Below, piece by piece: positions 11,364-23,592 of a stretch of DNA of 64,000 bases. Below the pieces are notes generated by a model. That model was not told the origin of the DNA. It worked only from the letters and a program-made list of their open reading frames with translations, and did no database searches. Position numbers and translations under genes: made by a program. Source of the DNA: Siphonodentalium dalli (taxonomy: Eukaryota; Mollusca; Scaphopoda; Gadilida; Siphonodentaliidae). The stretch is from the NCBI GenBank assembly GCA_032622095.1, contig CP136062.1:131395282-131459281 (forward strand). The letters run 5' to 3'. Within the stretch, counting starts at the first letter, position 1, and each line of letters begins with the position of its first letter.

Positions 11364-11768
11364 ATCAGCACCCACCCAGAAAAAAAAAATCGCCTGTCTC
11401 TGATATTTTTGTACTTTGTATTCTTGTGTATACAGCATAGCTGTTAAATTTCGAGGATTGTCCGTGAGACTTCCAGATTGCCACTTGAATTCTGCAAATT
11501 TGTCACAAATTCAGCAAAACCCCACATTAAAAATCCCCCCAAAAAACGATGTTATTTTATTTTTCAAATATTCGTGCATGATTTCTAAGTAACGGCTAAG
11601 TTCACTGATTAGTGATAATGTTGTTTTCACAAGAATGCATAGGGGCCTATATTAATCCAATTGATGGAGTTTCTATCATATCTGTCTTGTATACATCTCA
11701 AATTGTCCGACGCACTCTCCAAAAAAACGTGCCAGTTTATATGAGTTTAAGTTTTTACGGCCCGTTTA

Positions 11769-11945
11769 TATGAGTTTAAGTCTAAATATTCATGGATCAG
11801 TGAAATGCCATGGATTTTGAAATGTGATAGGAATGAAACTACGGCATATTGCAAAGTGTGTAATGCACATTTCAGTGTGAGCCATGTTTGTGCTTTTGTG
11901 TTTCATGTTATGTGCTATATTTCTGTACTTGATAAAAATAAATAA
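11769..11945 (+). pseudogene. BED-like zinc-finger fragment
   Basis: An open stretch reads YEFKSKYSWISEMPW, then AYCKVCNAHFSVSH, and stops at 11943-11945. The Trp, Cys-x2-Cys and FSVSH pattern is that of BED-like or hAT-associated zinc fingers. The second half, usually Gly-x-x-Asp-x-x-x-His, is lost after FSVSH. It has no start and is short, so it is a gene or transposon fragment. Its second part is copied at 12282-12417. Confidence 0.55.
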
Positions 11946-12280
11946 TTAACATAAAAATAATTTTATTTTGAAACCCAACATGTCAATTAAAACTGCCGCA
12001 AAAAATCTTCGTGAATTTTTCAAAATAGATTTGATAACACGACTTAGGATTATGTTGGTGACACTGGGTCAATGCATTGCAAATATAATACAATAGAAGG
12101 GAGAAAACTCTATATATTTTTAACAGCAATTAGAACAGAAAGTTGGCATGCCAGCAATGTTGATGTGTATTATTTTATATAAACATGCATGCATCTCCCA
12201 CTCACAGCAGCTCTATTACGATTACCAACATGACATTCATTACCATTTTATTTAAGTGTATATATTTATAAAATAAACGC
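11809..12280. repeat. 472-bp tandem duplication, copy 1
   Basis: Begins catggattttgaaatgtgat and ends tataaaataaacgc. It is followed at once by copy 2. I saw one clear base difference (aacataaaaa against aaaataaaaa), so the event is recent. Confidence 0.95.
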
Positions 12281-12752
12281 CATGGATTTTGAAATGTGAT
12301 AGGAATGAAACTACGGCATATTGCAAAGTGTGTAATGCACATTTCAGTGTGAGCCATGTTTGTGCTTTTGTGTTTCATGTTATGTGCTATATTTCTGTAC
12401 TTGATAAAAATAAATAATTAAAATAAAAATAATTTTATTTTGAAACCCAACATGTCAATTAAAACTGCCGCAAAAAATCTTCGTGAATTTTTCAAAATAG
12501 ATTTGATAACACGACTTAGGATTATGTTGGTGACACTGGGTCAATGCATTGCAAATATAATACAATAGAAGGGAGAAAACTCTATATATTTTTAACAGCA
12601 ATTAGAACAGAAAGTTGGCATGCCAGCAATGTTGATGTGTATTATTTTATATAAACATGCATGCATCTCCCACTCACAGCAGCTCTATTACGATTACCAA
12701 CATGACATTCATTACCATTTTATTTAAGTGTATATATTTATAAAATAAACGC
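12281..12752. repeat. 472-bp tandem duplication, copy 2
   Basis: Head-to-tail repeat of the preceding 472 bases. Confidence 0.95.
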
Positions 12753-13450
12753 AAAAAGAAACTCATAAAAACTACGTAATCTTCATCATAAAAATGATTT
12801 TTGGAACATGAACATATTTGGGCATACCTTCCTGCAAAAATCTCCCAGATTGCCATTTTCAAAACTTAACAGGTCTGGTATAGGGTGAAAATAGCATGTT
12901 GAGCATTTTCAACAAAATTGAACGCATTTGCACTACGTTCTCGTTATTGTGTCACAACAGATACCAGAAGTGAGATAAAGAGATTCGTGTAAATATTCGC
13001 ACAACAAAAATCATGAGAATCAAACTGGATTTGCGCTGTACAAGCATTAAGGTTCGTGTTTTACAGTGAATGTTTTAATCGACTGAGCTTCCAGGTAGTG
13101 CAATATGGGTCACTAGGTTTGACTCATGTGTTAAAATATGAAGCAATCTCTATAACAATCTCGGCTGTACGTGTGAGAATTTTTTTTAATGGTAGTATAG
13201 ATGAAGAAATTTATAGACAACCCATGTTGAGCAATCGAATATGACTAGAATAACCAAACTGAATCAACTATTGGCTATGTAATCCATAACAAAGGTGTCA
13301 CTGTTCATTGGTTGATCAATTGAAATTGAAAAGGCTGGAATGTTGCCAAACATGTGTGAGCTAATGTCCATATGCGCCTTTGCTTCCTGGAAGAATGACT
13401 ACATCAATCAGTCAAAATTAAGGTTACCGAAAAATAACCTTAGTGGGTAA

Positions 13451-13713
13451 TTAACCCTTTCATGACGGGAGCTGCGCTGGTGCAGCATTAAAGACCATGT
13501 TCCAGTGCATTCTCTTATATATGCGAGTCTACCATTGGGAGCCTCGCATATATAAGAGATTGCACTGGCTTACAAGGTCAAGGAAAATATTGTTTGGCCA
13601 ATTTATTCTCTTATATATGCAAGGCTCCCTATGGGAGACTCACATATATAAGAGAATGCATTGGCACAGTGTTTTCACAAAATTTCAGGACACTCCAGTC
13701 ATGGAAGGGTTAA
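13451..13713. mobile_element. TTAA-type MITE, 'cccttTcatgac' family (complete)
   Basis: TTAA at both ends. Left tip ccctttcatgacgggagctg; right tip (inverse) cccttccatgactggag. Two short hairpins gcattctcttatatatgcga / tatataagagaatgc lie inside. This is a good reference copy. Confidence 0.9.
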
Positions 13714-14243
13714 CAGTATTCAGTGAATTGAGAGCTTATGATTACATTATAGCAACCACCAAGGGTGCTTATACATGAGGCAGGTGAATGACGTCATATA
13801 TATTTTTCTATATCCATCAGTGATTTTTCAAGATCGCGGGTATAGATTTTGGAGAAATTATCACGTGACTTCCGGTTAGCAACCGTGTGGAGATTGCAAA
13901 TAACGCGGAATTGGAAATGAAGCATCGCGATAAAAATGAAAGTAACTACTTCACAACTTACGAAGGATTCACATGTGATTTAAGTCTATTAATTTAATTT
14001 AGACCAATGTCGTTGGTTAGCTTAATGAAAACTAAAAATGAAGAAGTCATGACGATAATACAGACAAGATTTTACAATCCACGACACGTCTTGTCAATTT
14101 GGCATGTCGTCTCCGTCGTGACCACTGCATATGTTACATAAATTATTCTTAGCGTTAGGTCGCCGAATAAAGGCAAATTTGAGGCACATCATGCGTGGTT
14201 GCTCCACTACGTGTCATGTACGATTCATATTAGATTAATATAC

Positions 14244-14395
14244 CTTGAGTGAGACTCTGGAAGCACAATTTTTTATCAGGGTTATCCAATCTGAAAGGTC
14301 AGTATCAGTATCACAGGAAAACAGCACTGGACAGGGGGATGATTTAGAGTGAATACTGTAGGCATATGGCCTGTCTGGTGTTGGCTGGAGTCGTT
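14244..14395 (-). CDS. PLCG: PLC-gamma exon: split PH domain, second half
   Basis: 152 nt. Split codon G+AA gives Glu, then about 50 residues with YAYSIHSKSS, PVLFSCDTDTDLSDWITLIK. The final Trp-containing helix is the hallmark of a PH domain end and matches the vertebrate helix (LQDWVKKI). Acceptor ttttttacag, donor AAG|gtatat, ending in phase 0. Confidence 0.94.
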
Positions 14396-14874
14396 CTGTA
14401 AAAAATGAGATATCCATGCATGAAAATAGTAAATGTATTGACAGAGAGGAAATAGAATATAAACTGTTTTTGGCCTTAGCTGATGAAGTCAAAGGAAAAT
14501 TTGGTCTCTGCCTTGTGACATATGATGACTGATATATGGAGATAGCGTAGTTGGCACAGATGTATTTCCACTCTAAGAGCCATAACCTTGCAGCGAATAA
14601 ATGGACGAAACCTGTTTCATGTGGATATCTGTTCTCCCATGGTGACTGACAAAGAGAGATCCAAAGCTCCAGACAGACGGATGAACAAAACAAAACTTTT
14701 TGACAGAAAGGAAATAGATGATTGACTGTATTGGTCTATTTATACCCTTGAAATTTGGGTTGAGAGACTAGTGAGTACAATGTATCGACTTATTGAGAAA
14801 TGCCAGATGACTTACTTTACAGACTGACAATTGTGTCAACAAAATATGATAAACCCTAAATAAGAAATGGACCT

Positions 14875-16650
14875 TTAAAGTGATGTGAAACACTCCGGTA
14901 TGGTTATCAAATAGAAATGGAGAATATTATTGTTCAAAGTAGTTATTTTTACAAATATTATATCTAAATTGACAACACAACCCTCAATCTTATATATTAA
15001 TTAAATGCAGTAACTGCCGATCGCGAAATGTTTTCGTTAGTTTATCGCCAATAGATGCATCACGATTCAAGTAGTAAATATTTACAATTTAGCGTAGTTC
15101 AGACGATGTTTTCTATGGAGTGGTATGTATGATCTATTTGCTTCAGATTTTCGGTGATGCTGGTAGAATGCTACATTGGCATAGCAACTGAATTCTAACT
15201 TAACAGTTTCACGCACCCGAACAAGTACATAATATGTTTTTAACAGGAAGGATCAATAAAAAGGGTTTTTGTGACAATCAAGCCTGGAAATAGTGTGTCT
15301 GACATTTGCAGAATGAGGTCCCCAGAGGGTGATTTAGTGACACTATCGTGCACAGCGGGCTAGCATCACCAAATTCACCCTCTGGGAACATCATTCTGAG
15401 GATCGGATGAAAGATGTGACCTGTAGTGTGTGCTAACGGAAATTGTTGATGGACGGACGTACAAACATTTGGGTAGATATGTGGTATTGAGTTATGTGGC
15501 TAAAATAATTATGTATCTAAAAAAAAATGATGTGCCTATGAAGTAGTTGATAAAATTTTATGTGGCTATCAGGTAGTTTATAGTGATAAAATTTCAAATT
15601 ATGGAATCAGAAAATGTAGAAATTATAGCAGAAGTAGCTGATTGAAACTCAAAAACTTGTATACAGCAACTAGGACAGTGGAATAGGAGAAACTGACAGG
15701 TCCATGATTGGTTAACTAGCCACCAGTCCTTCCCACAAAGAAAACACAGCGAGAGCATTTATTTGCTCCCGTAATCAGAAGACGGGTGTAATATTGCACC
15801 CATACTATAGTTGTAAGTTGGGTTTTTATCAAACAAAAAGTCATTGTGGAATAGACCTATGTCTAGTTACACTCTAATATGCCATAGTTGAATTGAGATG
15901 GTAAAGGATCTAAATAAACATTAAAATAGTTCACTATTGAACCAACAATTACAGTCTCCATTAGTATTTTGAGAAGAGGGACAGGTGCGAATTTTATCAC
16001 CTGTGACTTGAAAATTACGAGTGCGTATGGGTCCGAGAGCAATCACTCCCGTCTCCTGGGACTGTCATAACAACTCCTATTGACAGATCATGGATGTCTA
16101 AATAAATGTATTTTTTGTTTCCACTTTTGAGCGATTATAAGCATCCAAATGTAAGCATGGACGGACAAACGCCCCAACAGACAGGTGAATGACGCCAACC
16201 CATGGCAATAGCTCAAACTTGAACTAAAAAGTCACACATGCTTATTTGACAAAACAATGCTGCTAGAAATTGCCTGGAATGACATCCTTTCTTAAAGACA
16301 TATTATGGACTGATAAGTTAGTAATCAGGCGATATGCCAACTTTGGGAATGTGGCATTTTACTAATATCACTGAAAACCTCAAAGAAATCGACATACCAC
16401 TCCAAAGATATCATCGTCTTAACTGCGCATTATTGTAAATATTTACATCCCGAATCGGGACGCAACAATCAGTGATAAACTAACGCAATTGATTTCGCCA
16501 AAGAGAGTCATTGTATTTAATTAAAATATATAAGAATGACGGTGTGTGTGCTGGAAATTTGGATTAATATTTGTAAAAATAACTACTTTGAGCAAGATTA
16601 TTCTCCATTTCTATTTGATCACCCTAACAGATCGTTTCACATCACTTTAA
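14875..16650. mobile_element. TTAA-bounded element with ~255-bp inverted ends
   Basis: The left arm (to about 15127) starts TTAA then agtgatgtgaaac. The right arm (from about 16394) ends gtttcacatcact then TTAA. Arms pair imperfectly along about 255 bp. Between them lie pieces of other repeats and, at 15.68-16.08 kb, a segment related to 58.13-58.49 kb. No transposase frame was found. Confidence 0.75.
15279..15397. mobile_element. Truncated MITE, 'gaggtccccagagggtg' family
   Basis: One hairpin with the family's aagcctggaaatagtgtgtc end. The second half is missing. It is followed by a scrap of the aagatggctgc-type family (15398-15470). Confidence 0.75.
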
Positions 16651-16910
16651 TTAATTGGCAATAATTTACTGGTTTCAAAATAAGAACATATGGGAAAATC
16701 AGTGTCGTTGAAATGCGTTACCAATTAATCTTTCACAGATTACAGATCATGGATGTCTAAATATATGGACTTTTTGTTTCCAACTTTTGAGTGATTACAC
16801 AATTATAAATATTCAAATGTAAGCATGGACGGACAGATGCCCTGAAAGACAGATGACGGACGCCATCCCACATGGAATGGACAAAGAGACCGATGGACAG
16901 ACACAAGTTA

Positions 16911-17123
16911 CAGTAATGGCCTATATAATCGACTCCTTAACCACAGCAGAATTATGGGTAACTTTTCAGGATTTAGTAGGAAATATGGCTTGTTGCCATC
17001 CATCGGAAAGCTCTCACTGAGAGCTTTCCGATGAATGGCAACAAGCCATATTTCCGACTGAATCCTGAAAAGTTAACCATAATTCTGCTGTGGTTAAGGA
17101 GTCGATTTATTTAGGCCATTACT
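16911..17123. mobile_element. Foldback MITE, 'cagtaatgccc' family (complete)
   Basis: A 213-bp near-perfect palindrome with tips cagtaatggcctatataatc and ggccattact. The inner arm has ggcttgttgccattcatcgg and its inverse. It lies 65 bp from the SH3/PH exon at 17188. Confidence 0.92.
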
Positions 17124-17187
17124 CTATGTCAATAATGCCAAGGAAAATATATTTTGGAAGGACAATAAAAGTATATTGACTACATAC

Positions 17188-17333
17188 CTGCTATACAGTC
17201 TCTGATGTCATAGTTTCCTTGTAGGATGGCACCAGGAGACGAAGAATCAGAATTCTCACTATCAGCCGCGAGATCTTCTGTGTAATCTGTCGGGAACCAC
17301 TGATACTTCCTGTCATCATAGTCGCCACGGGAC
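17188..17333 (-). CDS. PLCG: PLC-gamma exon: SH3 end and second half of split PH
   Basis: 146 nt. It completes the ligand-binding Trp and continues SRGDYDDRKYQWFPTDYTED, so the usual WWRGDYG is WSRGDYD here: the second Trp is Ser while the binding Trp is kept. A Ser/Asp-rich spacer follows, then GAILQGNYDIRDC, the first strand of the second half PH domain. Acceptor ttacag, donor G|gtatgt (phase 1). Confidence 0.94.
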
Positions 17334-17352
17334 CTGTAAACAAATGTCAAAC

Positions 17353-17864
17353 AAGCCTGAGTTTAGTGTGCCTGTCATTTGCAGAATGAGGTCACCAGAG
17401 GGTGAATTTAGTGATGCTATCCCGCATAGCGGGCTAGCATCACTAAATTCACCCTCTGGGGACCTAATTCTGCTTAGGCCTCATCTGCTATGGGAGACAT
17501 AGACTCAGACTGAAGTTCCCAAATGGTGAATGTTGTGATGTACACCCATTGCGAACCTCGATTATGCAATGTGTCGTCTGCCAACTTGGGGATGTAGAGA
17601 AACTAAACTAAAAAAAGAAATAGAATCTATGTGAAGAAGTTTCTATAGAAATTTGATAATAAAGAAACTTTCCAGAGAAGATGAAGCCTAAGCAGAATGA
17701 GGTCCCCAGAGGGTGAATTTAGTGATTTGATAGTAAAGAAACTTTTGAGAGAAGATGAGGACTAAGCAGAATGAGGTCCCCAGAGGGTGAATTTAGGGAT
17801 AGCATCGCTAAATTCACCCTCTGGGGACCTCAATCTGAAAATGAGAGGCACAATAAACTTAGAC
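17353..17864. mobile_element. MITE, 'gaggtccccagagggtg' family (complete)
   Basis: Ends aagcctgagtttagtgtgcc and its inverse near 17864. Outer hairpins at 17381-17473 and 17768-17833, plus an extra partial copy at 17693-17735. It covers the acceptor side of the intron next to exon 17188-17333, starting 20 bp from the exon. Confidence 0.85.
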
Positions 17865-18048
17865 GTGATGTCAAATCCCATGCACAAGGCATTGTAAGTT
17901 TTCTGCTTGTAGTGTCGGCATCAAATTTAAAGCATGAAGTTGATTGTCAATGAATTATGTGACATACTTCTGGCCTAATGTTTTGTTTGTATTTATTGTG
18001 TAAATGTGCTGATAATGAAGGGCTATTATCAATATTGTCAATCAAAAG

Positions 18049-18311
18049 TTAACCCTTCATGATGTGAGCTGTGCTGGTGCAGCATTAAAGATCCTGTACC
18101 AGTACATTCTCTTGTATATGCGAGTCTCCCATAGGGAGCCTCGCATATATAAGAGAATGTACTGGCTTACAAGGTTAAGGTAAATATTAATGATGTATAT
18201 GTATTCTCTTGTATATGCGAGTCTCCCTATGGGAGACTGTCATATATAAGAGTATGTATTTGCACAGGGTTTTTGCAAAATTTCTGGAAGCTCCAGTCAT
18301 TGAAGGGTTAA
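18049..18311. mobile_element. TTAA-type MITE, 'cccttTcatgac' family (complete)
   Basis: TTAA at both ends, two inner hairpins, same layout as 13451-13713. Confidence 0.88.
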
Positions 18312-18561
18312 TTTGAAGTAACCACAATGTTTACACATACAAGTTTCAGAACAACCTTGACAGTCTCAATACATTTCCAGCATCTCCGTTACCTTCTAAA
18401 GATAAATGACGGAAACATTCGAGTAAATGTATTGCACACCACGCGCAATGCTCACAACATGCATCATGTGAATACATCAATAATGTTACGCTTATTCAAA
18501 TTTAGCAGAAGATGCAGAAATTGCAGATGACACACTGCTCCCAATGACATCTGTATGGGCC

Positions 18562-18710
18562 TTAAACCTTTCATGACCGGAGCTGCATTGGTGCATCATC
18601 CTGTGCCAGTTCATTCTTTTATATATGTGAGCCTCACATATATAAGAGAATGCACTGGCTTACAATGTCAAGGTAAATATTGTAATGCCGATGTATTCTC
18701 TTACAAGAGT
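18562..18710. mobile_element. TTAA-type MITE, 'cccttTcatgac' family (truncated)
   Basis: Left TTAA and tip present. The copy stops inside the second hairpin (gtattctcttac) and lacks the right end. Confidence 0.8.
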
Positions 18711-19905
18711 TATTTCTTATAATTTAATCTTTCATTTCACAGGAGAACCACCAAAAAGCATAATTTGGAAGTATAACGAGCGTATAACATTGAGACTATT
18801 TCTGACGAAAAAGACACTTTATGTTGAAAGAGACACCTGTCACTCAAAACTGGTGCTCATCTAGTGATGAAATCGCGTCGTCAATTCAGCAGTTTTGATT
18901 GGCTATTCGCAACTTATCATGCACCAGGCAGCTGTATAGTTGATATATTCGACCGCGGTGACACAAACCCGTGTTGGTTTCAGTGTACTTCTTAGCAATG
19001 TTCAATCTTGTTGATTTGTCTGGTTATTTGTGCACTGAATATTAGCATCCTGTACAGTTATTGTCAATACAGTCATACCCGAAGGAATTATGATGCAGCA
19101 CCGAAACTTCATGGAACAGTTTCCAGGTACATATTTTTAGGCATGTGGTATAGGCGTGGTCACTCGACGCTGCTGTCATTTCTATAGCAGGGAAAGTAAT
19201 CAAGAAATTTAGGTTATCAAGAAATAACTTTAATAGCTAAATGTGCAACAACCAATGGTTTTACAGTATTATGTGGATTGACAGCTTATGACTAAATTAT
19301 AGGCCTATAACTCAGGCTAAATTTGTTGTACTGACACAATATTTGAATCTAACCTGTGTATTCCTGTGATTAACCCTTTGGTGGGTAAACAACATTTATG
19401 TCGTTGTATGGTAGGCAGGTGGAACAATATTTATATCATTTACGGTAAATTTAGGGTAATATTATGTTACTGTGTACATAACTTAGGAAAATTAATCTTC
19501 TAAAAGGAAACTTATCATAGATATAATGTGGATGAATACTATTTTTGTTATTTACATTGATTCAAGGTTTTAATAATGTTGTTTGTATGATTTATTTGTT
19601 ACAATATGTGATTATTACAATATTACTGGGTTTATTTGGTAAAATATATTCACCCATAGATATGACGTCATATATGACATACTCACTGGTCAAAGTATTA
19701 ACACGTTTACTGCCAACCACGAGTTATCCCATCCTTTTTGCATGTATTTGAATGGGTGTCAGCAGTGAACATGTTAAACCAAATACCAAGTTGTTTAGTT
19801 GATCAAAATATGAATACTTAAGCTATCATCTGAAAACCAAAAATGGGGGTGTGGATTTTTTCAACAGGGGTATAAAAATGGAGGTTACCAATTATGGGAA
19901 AATAC
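18711..19905. other. Intron, unassigned
   Basis: AT-rich sequence. The open frame at 19545-19751 is hydrophobic but matches nothing I recognise. No clear repeat. Confidence 0.45.
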
Positions 19906-19909
19906 TTAC

Positions 19910-20013
19910 CATCCACCATCACTCTTTTCAACATTAGTAATGATAGCACCTTTAACAAATGACAATTCATCCTCTCTATTTGCCTGGTAGTCGTGCAATG
20001 CTCGAACCCTTAA
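19910..20013 (-). CDS. PLCG: PLC-gamma exon: SH3 domain, first part
   Basis: 34 codons plus 2 nt. It contains the SH3 ligand motif as ALHDYQA (family ALxDYxA), REDELSF, and NVEKSDGG up to the conserved Trp, whose codon is split TG+G across the intron. Acceptor ctttcag, donor TG|gtaagt. SH3 binds proline-rich partners. Confidence 0.95.
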
Positions 20014-20123
20014 CTGAAAGATACAGAACAATCTTTAAAATCAGATCACAGTAGCTGATATCCTGCAACTAAAAAACCAAGAACAATATTAGAATAACTG
20101 CAGACATTTTCCATATGAATAGT

Positions 20124-20565
20124 TAAAGGCCCACTTAATTTTCGAACCACCAGATCACATTATACTCAACATATTCCATATTATATATCATTTGAAAGAG
20201 GAAGCTCCAAAACATTGTGTTATCAACTGATCCAGTCGAATAAACTGGGAACATATTGTTTTTGTCCAGCTACTGAGGTGTGTTCTGTGATTAATTTTGA
20301 TCCAGACTGTACTATAAAGTCTATTATTCTCAATGGAAGGGGAATAACACTATTAGTTTGAGTTCTGATGCATTCTGGGTTGACAAGGGGGGAAGTCTTG
20401 GAATGAATCTGAGAATCTCTATCACTTGGTAGACACTCCAAGGCCACAGCTGTTCCGTATCCTGGTGGAATATATATATTTTTGGTTCCTCTTCCAAATG
20501 GTATATACTATGGGATATGTTGTGTATAATGTAATCTGGTCATTCAAAAATTAAGTAGGCCTTTA
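20124..20565. mobile_element. TTAA-type MITE with ~110-bp inverted ends
   Basis: Tips TTAA+aggcccacttaatttt and aaaattaagtaggcct+TTAA. The arms also pair over gaccagattacattatac and catatcccatag blocks. It begins 111 bp from the SH3 exon acceptor. The antisense frame within it (20223-20447) is a by-product. Confidence 0.85.
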
Positions 20566-20670
20566 AGGCTATAAAAATAAATACCCGGATTATCATCAGT
20601 TTTTCTTGAAAACTATGGGGGGAATCAGGTTATACTGAATTTTATCTTATCACTATTTATTTGGTTTCTA

Positions 20671-21023
20671 TTAACCCTTTCATGACGGGAGCTGCGCTGG
20701 TGCAGCATTAAAGATCCTGTGCCAGTGCATTCACTCATATATCCGAGTCTCCCACACGGAGCCTCGCATATAGAAGAGAATGCACTGGCTTACAAGCTCA
20801 CGGTAAATATTGTTATGCCAATGTATTCTCTTATATATGTGAGGCTGCCTATGGGAGACTCGCATATATAAGAGAATACACTGGCTTACAAGGTCAATGT
20901 AAATATTATTAGGCCAATGTATTCTCTTATATATGTGAGGCTCCCTATGGGAGACTAGCATATATAAGAGAATGCACAGGGTTTTCGCAATATTTCAGGA
21001 AGCTCCAGTGATGGAAGGTTTAA
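20671..21023. mobile_element. TTAA-type MITE, 'cccttTcatgac' family with an extra hairpin
   Basis: TTAA ends as in the family, but three hairpins instead of two. The unit ggcttacaaggtcaatgtaa is duplicated, giving 353 bp. Confidence 0.87.
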
Positions 21024-21063
21024 CTCTGATTAGCTGGAAGTTTGTCTCATCCCATGTACAAAC

Positions 21064-21526
21064 AGGCCTCAAAATATGGTGCTGGACGAGGTCCCCAAAG
21101 GGTGAATTTAGTGATGATACCCAGCACAGCAGGCTAGCATCACCAAATTCATCCTCTGGGGACCTCATTCTGCATGCATGGCCTCATCTGCTATGGGAGA
21201 CATAGACACAGATTTAAATTCCCAGATGGTGATGTGCTCCCACTGGACACCTTAATTATGCATTGTGTCATCTGCCAATTTGGGGATATAGAGAAACTGA
21301 ACTAAAAAAGAAAAAGAAAGTTTTTAAAGAAGTTTCTAAAGAAACTAAAAAAAAACTTGTTAATTTGACCAAAAAAATACTTTCTAGAAAAGATGAGGCC
21401 AAAGCACAATGAGGTCCCCAGAGGGTGAATTTAGTGATGCTAGCCCACTGTGCTGGGTAGTGTCACTAAACTCACCCTCTGGGGACCTCATTCAGAAAAT
21501 GTCCAGCACCATATTTTGAGGCCTAC
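21064..21526. mobile_element. MITE, 'gaggtccccagagggtg' family, variant ends
   Basis: Ends aggcctcaaaatatggtgct and its inverse near 21526, different from the aagcctgagttta ends of other copies, while the hairpins and core are the same. The copy at 27.1-27.36 kb shares this variant end. Confidence 0.85.
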
Positions 21527-21788
21527 AAACGCTTTATTGAAGTTGCTTCAAAAGATGAATAAATCATTCTGTCTTAATATGATTCTTCTTCCCATCAGTA
21601 AATAAACACAATGATGTAAATATACCAAACAAATTTCAAACCATCACACCAGCAGAGCAAATAAGCCAGCCAGGTATTTAAATTTTTTAGTTACAAATGA
21701 AACCACAGAGGCAGATTGTTGGGGTAAACAATATTTTCATTCTAGCTCTTATACATGTATGTGCATGACTATAACAAGTTGACATTTT

Positions 21789-22036
21789 AGCCCTTTCTAT
21801 ACTGAATACTCAATGACGAGTAGTGCCCTTAGGAAATGTTCAGAAAATAAGTTGTTTGTTATAAACTTATTATCTGAACATTTCCCATCAATGAATCTGA
21901 ATCATTCTGCTCTTGTATTATTTGTATTATTTCTGTCTGTTGTCTGCTTTCATTTCCTGAACACCCCTCCAAATGAAGAATAGATTCCAATGTATACTTT
22001 TATAACGAATGGGAGAAACCATTTAGTAAATAAAAG
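21789..22036. mobile_element. Foldback MITE, 'aaccctttctatact' family
   Basis: Tip ccctttctatactgaatact, central gttcagaaaataagttgttt palindrome, right end gaaaccatttagtaaat. Confidence 0.8.
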
Positions 22037-22146
22037 TTGAAGAACATTATAATTCATCAATGTCAGTCCTTCGATTTTGAGGTGCACAATTTGCCATAGC
22101 GCACCTGGAATTGAAAAGTATCGCGCAAATAGTTGCATGCCCATGA

Positions 22147-22416
22147 TCTAACCCTTTCAGTGCCAGGGGCCGATCTCATCGGCCCTAATTTACGGTCTGT
22201 AAAATCGGCCCTAAAATTTTTTTTTTAGATTTAAAACAATTTATTAAAATTGTAAACAATTGTAAAAAATAATAACAAATGATGAAAAATTGTTAGGCCA
22301 ATGCATTCTCTTATATATGCAAGGCGACCTATGGTCGACTCGCATATATAAGAGAATGCATTGGCACAGGGTATATGGGTTGATACAAAAATCAGACCTG
22401 GCACTCAAAGGGTTAA
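22147..22416. mobile_element. TTAA-type MITE, 'ctttgagtgccagg' family
   Basis: Ends aaccctttcagtgccagggg and the inverse of aaccctttgagtgccaggt, next to TTAA. It carries gggccgat / atcggccc and one gcattctcttatatatgc hairpin. An inverted relative is at 31513-31742. Confidence 0.85.
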
Positions 22417-22904
22417 GTTTACTTAATGATTTAATAAAATGCAAACAGTAATGGTTTGGATAACAATGATCGTCATAAAAGTCATAGCATAAAGGTTTTA
22501 ACCCGTAATGGTCTGTGCATACTGTTCAATGTGTGTGTTGCAGACAATCAAAGAGAACATCAATAGAATCAAAGAGACGTTGTCAAAACAATCAAATATA
22601 TTACGTCATCGCTCAATACTGGTAAGCATGTGGTAATACATGTAGTTCCGCATTACAATTGAACAGACACCAGTCCTACTCCTTACGAAACAGGAAAGAG
22701 TGAACGGTACAAATTACCAAGGGAATATATTTCCTTGAGTCAGAGGTGTACAAAACGATCCCAGGAAGGAACGTTTTGTAGAAGTAAACCAATAATAAAC
22801 ATTTTGTTTGAAGATCTATTGTATTAAAATAACACAAAGCAATGCATCAGTTATATAAAGTTATTATACGATGTTGTGTACAGTATGTGTTTTTCTTGTA
22901 CGAG

Positions 22905-22983
22905 TCCAGGTTGTGGTGAAAAGTCATATTGGATGATACACAGAGTGTCGAGTCCAATATGACTTTTCACCACAACCTTGACG
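22905..22983. repeat. Hairpin with 30-bp arms
   Basis: aaggttgtggtgaaaagtca pairs with its inverse. A related hairpin with aaaagtcatattg / caatatgactttt lies at 23232-23297. Confidence 0.8.
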
Positions 22984-23592
22984 ATGTTTATCCAAATTTT
23001 GGGAATAAAACTTTAGTGGTTATTTGTGGTATTTGTCGGCACTTAATTCTCTATAAAAGCCTCTATTTGATCATCAGAAAGCATGATTTGGAACAGTAAA
23101 TACGGAAATGAAAAAAAAACTCAATGCGGAAGTGAAATGTCTGCTAAATCCACCAGTGTTGCGCGCGCATCACAATTTCACCGATTCAAGTTCATTTCGC
23201 AAAAATAAATTTGTGACGTCACAGAGTCCCGATAAAAAAGTCATATTGCACACTTGGGAGTCCAATATGACACTCAGGAGTCCAATATGACTTTTCCCCG
23301 GATTATCACGTGGCGGCTTTTGCCCAATCAGAAATAGTGTTAGTTAAAGGAAGGATAATAATAACTTATATTTCCCATTAGGCGCACCAAAGCAAAGTTG
23401 TGCGCCTGGATCCAAATCATTAAACTGCGCACCAGCTTTTTTCAAAATCGAAGGACTGCCATGTTGGTATTGTATTTTTGTGAGCTTTTCAATTATGAGA
23501 TATGGAGGATCTGATAACAAGCAGGGTGCTTTTTAAAGTCATCTCTTCCACATGTTACTTCTGAACCAGAATTTCAGGGTATTTTCATATCA

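Noticed and set aside
16911-17123. Long perfect hairpins as microRNA precursors
   Set aside because: Ten similar copies with shared tips, and TA flanks on several, mark a MITE. A small-RNA role cannot be excluded but nothing supports it.
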